A DNA stretch of 15,371 bases from a bacterium (GTDB lineage: Bacteria; Patescibacteriota; Minisyncoccia; Minisyncoccales; DG-74-3), in the NCBI GenBank assembly GCA_021161025.1, contig JAGHBK010000018.1, positions 1 to 15,371 of the forward strand, given 5' to 3'. This document shows positions 6,612-11,216 of the stretch, one piece after another (positions within the stretch are counted from its first letter, which is position 1; each line of letters starts with the position of its first letter). Position numbers and translations under genes: made by a program. The notes under the pieces were generated by a model. It did no database searches and had not been told where the DNA came from. It saw nothing but the letters and a program-made list of their open reading frames with translations.

Positions 6612-7196
6612 TTAATAACTATATGCTGTCATCTGAATTGTAAAATTAAAAAGAGGGAGTTCTCCTTCTTTGATTTCTTTTGGCGCTGAAAACAAAACAG
6701 AATTGATTTCCAAAAGTCTAGCCGAATTTTCTAATTGAGAAAGTAAATTTTTCAAAGAAGAGTAAGAACCTGAAACTTGCAAGGCAATTTGGGTTTCTTT
6801 TAATCTTTTTGCCCTACTTTTTTCTGATGGAGGAATTTGGGCCTCTTCTTGAGTTTGAATTTCTGGTTGATAAGCTTGAGTAGTAGCTCCTATTGATTTT
6901 AAAATTAAACCATTTTGAGAAACAGAGTTTTGTAAAAAATTAAACAGGGTGGGCAAAGACGGTTCTGATGGAAGGGCGGAATTAATAATTTGAAATTTTG
7001 TTTGATAATTTTTGAGATTTTCCAAAGTTTTTTTGAGGTTAGAAAAGTAGTCTTTTTGGTTTTGAAGTTCTCTGGTTTTTTCTTCTAATTGTCTTTCCAA
7101 AAGAGAAAGCTCCTTGTATTTTGGATAACAAAAGAATGCGCCTAAAATAAAGGTTAGAAAAAGAGAAATAGTAATGATAAGTAAATATCGTTTCAT
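6612..7196 (-). CDS. pilO: Type IV pilus alignment protein PilO
   Basis: This 194-residue bitopic membrane protein starts with MKRYLLIITISLFLTFILGAFFCYP, a signal-anchor helix. A coiled coil of about residues 30-65 follows (LLERQLEEKTRELQNQKDYFSNLKKTLENLKNYQ), then a ferredoxin-like C-terminal domain typical of PilO/GspM. The segment ending in IALQVSGSYSSLKNLLSQLENSARLLEINSVLFS is the characteristic PilO fold region. Its ATG overlaps the pilN stop by 4 nt (ATGA), so translation is probably coupled. It should pair with PilN on the outer face of the cytoplasmic membrane. Sequence conservation in this family is low, so the call leans on architecture and gene order, which agree. Confidence 0.88.
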   Translation of the reverse strand: MKRYLLIITISLFLTFILGAFFCYPKYKELSLLERQLEEKTRELQNQKDYFSNLKKTLENLKNYQTKFQIINSALPSEPSLPTLFNFLQNSVSQNGLILKSIGATTQAYQPEIQTQEEAQIPPSEKSRAKRLKETQIALQVSGSYSSLKNLLSQLENSARLLEINSVLFSAPKEIKEGELPLFNFTIQMTAYSY

Positions 7197-7717
7197 TTTA
7201 TTATTTCTGGGTCAAAGGAAAGATAGATAGAAAAAATTATTTTTCCTTCTCTCCCAAGAGAAATATTTGATAAAGAAACATCTCTGACCTTTTGATTCTC
7301 TTTAAAGAGGTCAAGTTGCTGGGATAAGGCAACAAAGTTCTCGCTTTCTCCGGTAACTTCTACTGTATGTTCCCTTGTATTTAGAGAAAAATGAGAAAAC
7401 CAAACCTTGGGGTGACATAAACCCTGAAAAAAATCAAAGAATTTTGAAGGATATTGGTGTCTTTCAATTAAAAAAGTAAAATCTGAAATTTTATTTTGAT
7501 AATCAAAAGCCTCTTTTTCTAATGCTTTTTCCTCTTCTGTTCTTTCTTGAGAAAGAGTAGTTTCTATCTCCTGAATTTGTTTCTGAGTTTTAGCAACAAA
7601 GCGAGTTAAAAGAAAAAAGGAAAGAAAACTCGATATTAAAAGCAATATTGATCCATATAAAAGAATCTGTTGCCAAATTGGGGGTTTTTTAGTTGGTTTT
7701 GGTATTATCTCTATCAT
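7193..7717 (-). CDS. pilN: Type IV pilus alignment protein PilN
   Basis: This 174-residue bitopic protein has a short cytoplasmic N-terminus (MIEIIPKPTKKPP), where PilN proteins carry the peptide that docks into PilM. A transmembrane helix spans about residues 17-40 (ILLYGSILLLISSFLSFFLLT). A coiled coil follows (about 43-75, AKTQKQIQEIETTLSQERTEEEKALEKEA), then a ferredoxin-like domain (HFSLNTREHTVEVTGESENFVALSQQLDLF). The stop TGA overlaps the pilO start. It is separated from pilM by the copy B repeat. Order pilM-pilN-pilO and architecture make the assignment firm despite weak conservation. Confidence 0.88.
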   Translation of the reverse strand: MIEIIPKPTKKPPIWQQILLYGSILLLISSFLSFFLLTRFVAKTQKQIQEIETTLSQERTEEEKALEKEAFDYQNKISDFTFLIERHQYPSKFFDFFQGLCHPKVWFSHFSLNTREHTVEVTGESENFVALSQQLDLFKENQKVRDVSLSNISLGREGKIIFSIYLSFDPEIIK

Positions 7718-7730
7718 TTTAGGTTACGTT

Positions 7731-7842
7731 CAAGGGTTACTGCCTGTTTCGTTTGAGGATTAGGTTTAGCGTTCTTTACCTTTACCTAACCCTTAACATT
7801 TGGACGATACAGGCTTCATTACCCTAACCGCTTAACATTTTA
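7731..7842. repeat. Degenerate palindromic repeat, copy B (pilM/pilN gap)
   Basis: The arms GCCTGTTTCGT (7742-7752) and ACGATACAGGC (7803-7813) pair at 10 of 11 positions, and outer GGGTTA (7734-7739) faces TTACCC (7819-7824). CCTAACC(C/G)CTTAACATTT-like units occur twice as direct repeats (about 7784-7801 and 7822-7841). On the minus strand the element begins with the pilM stop codon (GAGTAAAATGTTAAG), matching copy A at the end of the PilP-like gene. Nothing else is seen in this gap. Confidence 0.65.
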
Positions 7843-8931
7843 CTCCAGACCTCTCATAGCCATGCCTACGGCTATGGCATAAGAAGGTCCCATTCTTTCT
7901 AAAGTTTTTTCTAAAATCGGAGGATAAAAAACTTTAGAAAAAGGGTTTGCTAATTCAACTTCTCTTGAAAGGTTTTCTTTAAGATACTCTTTTAGACCAG
8001 GAAGTAAAGCGGTGGAACCGGCTAAAATTACTTTTTTTACTTCTTTTCCTTCAGATTGACCAAAGTTTCGACAAATTCTTTTAATTTCTCTCACGAGAAC
8101 ATCTATTAAAGGAAGTAGAATACTTCTTAATTCTTTTCCTCTTTTTAAACCCAATTCTTGACCAGCTAAAAGACCGTATTTTTCTTTTAATTTTTGAGCA
8201 GTTCCATAATCAACCGAAAGGGACTTGGCTACCAATTCCGTAAGCTGATTACCTGAAACATCGAAACTGTGAGATAACCTTAAAACTCTATTATAAATTA
8301 TACTACAAGTAGTACTTTGAGCGCCAATATCAACCAAAGCGACTCCCTCTTTTTCATCTTCTAAAACAGAAGATCTTAAAATTCCAAATACTTCTGCTTC
8401 CAGGGCCAAAAGTTCAAGCTCCGAATCTTCAGCAATCATTTTATACTGAGATATTATTTCGTTAGGCACAACCACTAATAAAATTTCCAATTCCGTTCCT
8501 TTACGATCAGAAACCATTCCTTCTGTTATCTGCCAGTCTAAAGTGACTTCTCCTAAAGGCATAGGTACATGTTTTCTTGCCTCATACACAACAGCTTGCT
8601 CTAATTCTTCTTGCGTCATTGGGGGTAACTCAAAATTTGTAAAAAAACTTGAAAAGTCAGGAATTGCAATTACGGCTTTCTTTGTTTGAATTTTTGCTTC
8701 TTTTAAAACTGCTTTTATTGCTTTGGAAATGTTTTTATTAGAAAGCAAAAGGGTACTCTTTTCAAAAGTTCTAAAAGGCTTAGCATACAGGGCTTTGGCA
8801 GAAATCTCTCCATAATTTTCTAATTTTATCCTCTCACCAAAGCGTGATAATTCAACTATTCTAATTGAAGATGTACCTATGTCTATTCCTAAAGACCTTT
8901 TTGGAATTAAGGTAAAAGAGTCAAATATCAT
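7840..8931 (-). CDS. pilM: Type IV pilus actin-like ATPase PilM
   Basis: This 363-residue cytoplasmic protein has the FtsA/actin-like fold. The phosphate-1 loop GIDIGTSSIRIVEL is at about 15-28, the phosphate-2 segment VALVDIGAQSTTCSII at about 195-210, and the adenosine motif VILAGSTALLPGL at about 300-312. The C-terminal YAIAVGMAMRGLE matches the usual PilM end. It recruits the N-terminal tail of PilN and links the alignment complex to the cytoplasmic motor side. An AAGGA sequence lies about 7 nt before the ATG, one of the few good Shine-Dalgarno sites in the window. It is the first gene of the minus-strand pilus cluster and is divergent from comF. Confidence 0.95.
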   Translation of the reverse strand: MIFDSFTLIPKRSLGIDIGTSSIRIVELSRFGERIKLENYGEISAKALYAKPFRTFEKSTLLLSNKNISKAIKAVLKEAKIQTKKAVIAIPDFSSFFTNFELPPMTQEELEQAVVYEARKHVPMPLGEVTLDWQITEGMVSDRKGTELEILLVVVPNEIISQYKMIAEDSELELLALEAEVFGILRSSVLEDEKEGVALVDIGAQSTTCSIIYNRVLRLSHSFDVSGNQLTELVAKSLSVDYGTAQKLKEKYGLLAGQELGLKRGKELRSILLPLIDVLVREIKRICRNFGQSEGKEVKKVILAGSTALLPGLKEYLKENLSREVELANPFSKVFYPPILEKTLERMGPSYAIAVGMAMRGLE

Positions 8932-8941
8932 AGAATTTCCT

Positions 8942-8998
8942 TCTTTTCTTTCTGTATTATATTATATCATATATCATAATTTATAGAGAGAGTATACT
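8942..8998. promoter_or_regulatory. A+T-rich divergent promoter region between pilM and comF
   Basis: This short gap must hold promoters for both directions. On the minus strand the overlapping pair TATAATATAAT lies about 25-30 nt before the pilM start, a plausible -10, but no good -35 is found. On the plus strand CATAAT lies about 20 nt before comF and purine-rich GAGAGAG lies 6 nt before its ATG. Shared control of pilus machinery and ComF is inferred from the arrangement only. Confidence 0.4.
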
Positions 8999-9730
8999 AT
9001 GCCAAGGGGTGTAAAAAACTTTCTCTTAGATATTCTCTTTCCTAAATTCTGTCTTGGCTGTAAAAAAGAGGGTACTTTTTTATGTAAAGACTGTGAGGCA
9101 GTTTTAGATGTCCAAAGAAGACATCAAAGGTTTTCTGGAAAATATCTTTCTGATTTGTATTGGGCTCTTTCTTATGAAAACCCTTTAGTAAAAACCTTCA
9201 TTCATAATTTCAAATACGAACCCTTTGTTAAAGAACTAGCAAAACCCCTTTCTAAATTAATATTAAACCATTTTCAATTAATTGAAAACCCACCACCCTT
9301 TTTAGAGAACAAGGGTTTTATTTTAGTTTCAGTACCTTTGAGTAAAAAAAGATTAAAATGGAGAGGGTTTAATCAAGCAGAAGAAATAGGAAAAGAGCTA
9401 AGCTCCTTTTTAAAAATTCCTCTAATTTCAAATTGTCTAATTAAAATAAAAGAAACCTCCCCTCAAGTTGATCTTCCAGAGAAAAAAAGAAAAGAAAATG
9501 TTGTGGGAGCATTTTTGGTAAAGCCCGTTAGAAAAGAATGGAGAGTTTGGGATCCAGTCAGAAAATGTTGGTTTTCTAACGGGATAAAAGATAAAGAAAA
9601 AACAAAAGGAAAAAAAGTTTTATTGGTTGATGATGTTTTTACTACAGGTTCTACGATGGAAGAGTGTGCTAAGACCTTAAAGAAATCAGGTGTTAAAGAG
9701 GTAATAGGAATAGTGATAGCGAGAGGATAA
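8999..9730 (+). CDS. comF: ComF family competence protein (phosphoribosyltransferase fold)
   Basis: This 243-residue cytoplasmic protein has an N-terminal four-cysteine zinc motif, CLGC (18-21) and CKDC (29-32). It carries the conserved VPLSKKRLKWRGFNQAEEIGKEL region, QVDLPEKKRKENVVGAF, and the PRPP-binding signature VLLVDDVFTTGST (207-219). ComF proteins act with ComFA in natural transformation, probably in handling incoming single-stranded DNA. Between ENVVGAF and the PRPP loop, codons 176-195 are a 60-bp palindromic insertion (see repeat entry) that has no place in ordinary ComF. It is in frame and lies in a variable linker, so function is probably kept. It is divergent from the pilus operon, fitting a DNA-uptake role for that pilus, and ends at a terminator. 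Confidence 0.93.
   Translation: MPRGVKNFLLDILFPKFCLGCKKEGTFLCKDCEAVLDVQRRHQRFSGKYLSDLYWALSYENPLVKTFIHNFKYEPFVKELAKPLSKLILNHFQLIENPPPFLENKGFILVSVPLSKKRLKWRGFNQAEEIGKELSSFLKIPLISNCLIKIKETSPQVDLPEKKRKENVVGAFLVKPVRKEWRVWDPVRKCWFSNGIKDKEKTKGKKVLLVDDVFTTGSTMEECAKTLKKSGVKEVIGIVIARG
9524..9583 (+). repeat. In-frame coding palindromic element, copy 1 (in comF)
   Basis: Perfect 12-bp inverted repeats CCCGTTAGAAAA (9524-9535) and TTTTCTAACGGG (9572-9583) enclose 36 nt. The element is exactly 60 bp and covers codons 176-195 of ComF, whose peptide starts PVRK and ends FSNG. An internal CCAGTCAGAAAA matches the left arm at 10 of 12 bases and gives a second PVRK. The same arms occur at the tnpB N-terminus near the right edge, read in the same frame. 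Confidence 0.88.
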
Positions 9731-9739
9731 ATAAATAGA

Positions 9740-9773
9740 AAATTGTAAATGGCAAATTGTAAATTGTAAATGG
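9740..9773. repeat. A+T-rich mini-repeat after comF
   Basis: AAATTGTAAATGG occurs twice as a perfect direct repeat (9740-9752 and 9761-9773), with a further AAATTGT between them. It belongs to the same style of short A+T repeat seen in pilD, before recG and after recG. Confidence 0.6.
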
Positions 9774-9776
9774 GAG

Positions 9777-9798
9777 AAGCCGGCTTTAGCCGGCTTTT
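9777..9798 (+). terminator. Rho-independent terminator after comF
   Basis: AAGCCGGCT (9777-9785) and AGCCGGCTT (9788-9796) form a GC-rich stem with a tiny loop, followed on the plus strand by TTTT (9795-9798). It ends comF transcription 47 nt after the stop codon. On the minus strand the T-run is only two, so it is a weaker stop for the tRNA-Ser transcript coming the other way, though the stem may still serve there. Confidence 0.75.
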
Positions 9799-9799
9799 G

Positions 9800-9885
9800 C
9801 GGTGGGCGCAGGACTCGAACCTGCACGTCCCTTGCGGGACCCCAGTTTTCAAGACTGGTGCCTTGCCAATTCGGCACAGCCCACC
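9800..9885 (-). tRNA. tRNA-Ser (anticodon UGA)
   Basis: The gene reads on the minus strand. The 7-bp acceptor stem GGTGGGC (9885-9879) pairs with GCCCACC. The D arm is TGCC...GGCA and the anticodon arm is CCAGT-CTTGAAA-ACTGG with anticodon TGA. A long class II variable arm (GGTCCCGCAAGGGAC) is followed by the T arm GCAGG-TTCGAGT-CCTGC and discriminator G. The long variable arm and G73 agree with serine. No CCA is encoded; CAA follows the discriminator. It decodes UCA and related UCN codons. Confidence 0.95.
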
Positions 9886-9896
9886 AAATAGAATTT

Positions 9897-9987
9897 TGGC
9901 GGAGGAGGTGGGACTCGAACCCACAAGACCCCTGTTAGAAGGTCACACCTTAGCAGGGTGTTGGAATACCACTTATCCGACTCCTCC
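9897..9987 (-). tRNA. tRNA-Ser (anticodon GCU), CCA encoded
   Basis: The gene reads on the minus strand. Acceptor GGAGGAG (9987-9981) pairs with CTCCTCC. The D arm is GGATAAGTGGTATTCC and the anticodon arm is ACACC-CTGCTAA-GGTGT with anticodon GCT. A long variable arm (GACC...GGTC) is followed by the T arm GTGGG-TTCGAGT-CCCAC, discriminator G and an encoded CCA (plus 9897-9899). It decodes AGU/AGC. It is 11 nt upstream of the other tRNA-Ser on the same strand, so both probably come from one transcript started at the promoter at 9999-10027. Confidence 0.95.
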
Positions 9988-9998
9988 AGATAATATAA

Positions 9999-10027
9999 AT
10001 TATACCTTATTCTAGGTATCTTTTCAA
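9999..10027 (-). promoter_or_regulatory. Sigma70-type promoter for the tRNA-Ser pair
   Basis: On the minus strand TTGAAA (plus 10022-10027) and TATAAT (plus 9999-10004) are 17 nt apart. The -10 ends 11 nt before the first base of tRNA-Ser(GCU), the spacing expected for a stable-RNA promoter. The -35 lies inside the last codons of the homing endonuclease reading frame. Confidence 0.7.
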
Positions 10028-11012
10028 ATTTTTTGAATTGTGAAAACCTATAAGTTGAAAATATTTTTGGACGTCCTTTTTGTTTTCAATTCGAACTTCT
10101 TTACAATTTTTGGTTATTCTCGGATGATGAAAATCTAAATTTTTAAAAATTCTATAAACTGACTCAATTAAAGAATAAGAAGAGTTCTTGAAGGCAAGTT
10201 TTTTATAACTATATATTTTTCCGCTCACCTTATATCGATGGGTAAATACACAACCATCGGTGTCTATTAAACCCCTTAAACAAGCTAATTGATATTTCTT
10301 TTTTTTAAAAATCCAGCCAGGAATTACTTTCTTACCTTTGCCTCTTTTTAATCCTATTTTAGATAAAAAATCGGAAAGTTCGATACTTGAAACTACAGTT
10401 CTTATTCCATTACATTCTTTTTTATAAAGAGTGCTCGGTTTTATTCCAAATAATGTTTCAATTAACCGATTAACAAATTTTTGATATTCTTTTTCAGTAA
10501 CTTTGTTAAGGTTTATTTGAATTTGTTTTGAAGTAACACTCCCATCTCCTAACATAATTCCAATAAATTCTGCTAAAACAGTATTTTTTTCTTGGTCTCT
10601 TTATAGGTTTTCTTTTAAATAATCCTTGTCTATTAATAAATTTTCCTTTCTTCTCCCACCACTCATACCACTTCCTTTTTCGATATTCAGGATCTCCCCC
10701 AACCTTTCCATATTTTTTAAAGCAGGCGATCCCACCTAACTTAGCTCCTTTGTGAACATACCAAAAAGATTCTTTCAATTTTATGTTTTTTGGTATTTTT
10801 ACTTTTGCAATTTTCGATATCTTTTTTACTACACCAAAAGGCATCGAGTATTCTTCTCTTTTCCAATCATTTAATGTTCTTTTATGAACCTCAATCTTTT
10901 CTGCAAATAATGACCACGAAAGATTTAAGTTTTTTATTGCTCTTAATAAAAATTGATGCTGTTGACCCGAAGAGAAAATAACTCTTTTTTGAAAATTACC
11001 CTTTTTAGGCAT
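10007..11012 (-). pseudogene. LAGLIDADG homing endonuclease with N-terminal helix-turn-helix, frameshifted
   Basis: Two overlapping minus-strand frames make one protein. The first (from ATG 11012) has a helix-turn-helix (about residues 18-65, including LFAEKIEVHKRTLNDWK) and a basic linker with a GG...DPEYRKRKWYEWW motif. It then runs into the second frame at a run of seven A residues (plus 10584-10590). With one A fewer the sequence continues as RPRKNTVLAEFIGIMLGDGSV, the first LAGLIDADG motif. The second frame carries the second motif, CLRGLIDTDGCV, at about 10265-10300, and ends at 10007. The two motifs in a single chain suggest a monomeric endonuclease. A shift in a homopolymer could be a real mutation, a read error, or a site of transcriptional slippage. 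It is free-standing between tRNA genes and interrupts nothing visible. Family assignment is firm; activity is uncertain. Confidence 0.85.
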
Positions 11013-11046
11013 TATTTATCTTAACAATTAAAATTGCTGAAATCAA

Positions 11047-11073
11047 TTGATTTCCGAAAAATTTTATGATAAT
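11047..11073 (+). promoter_or_regulatory. Candidate promoter for tRNA-Arg and recG
   Basis: TTGATT (11047-11052) and GATAAT (11068-11073) are spaced by 15 nt, shorter than ideal, and the -10 ends 12 nt before tRNA-Arg. TTGATT is half of a 14-bp perfect palindrome AAATCAATTGATTT (11040-11053) in the divergent gap with the homing endonuclease. No terminator follows the tRNA, so the transcript may continue into recG. Confidence 0.35.
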
Positions 11074-11085
11074 TTAAAAAAATCT

Positions 11086-11157
11086 GCCCTCGTAGTTTAA
11101 TGGATAAAACAGGAGCTTGCGGAGCTTCAAATAGAGGTTCGAATCCTCTCGAGGGCA
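11086..11157 (+). tRNA. tRNA-Arg (anticodon GCG)
   Basis: This 72-nt gene has acceptor GCCCTCG pairing with CGAGGGC, a D arm GTTT...AAAC, and an anticodon arm GGAGC-TTGCGGA-GCTTC. Its U33 and G37 fix the anticodon as GCG. The T arm is AGAGG-TTCGAAT-CCTCT and the discriminator is A. CCA is not encoded. GCG reads CGC and CGU directly. Most bacteria instead use an ACG anticodon edited to ICG by TadA, so this isoacceptor is uncommon. It lies 59 nt upstream of recG on the same strand. Confidence 0.93.
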
Positions 11158-11216
11158 TAAGAGAAAACTCAAATTGCAAATCTCAAATCTCAAAATCAAA
11201 AGTAAAAATAAATTTT

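Noticed and set aside
9463..9924. Minus-strand open frame of 153 codons opposite comF and the tRNA-Ser genes
   Set aside because: It is antisense to a clear comF gene and contains the whole of one tRNA; the peptide shows no recognisable domain.
9925..9945. CTGTTAGAAGG as a palindromic-element arm
   Set aside because: It is the variable arm of tRNA-Ser(GCU).
10584..10590. Programmed -1 ribosomal frameshift at A_AAA_AAA in the homing endonuclease
   Set aside because: A -1 shift reads ATA CTG TTT TAG and stops; the LAGLIDADG frame needs +1 or -2, so a lost base or transcriptional slippage fits better.
11100..11216. Upstream extension of the recG frame by 39 codons
   Set aside because: It would start inside tRNA-Arg and run through low-complexity spacer; the RecG N-terminal motif begins right after the ATG at 11217.
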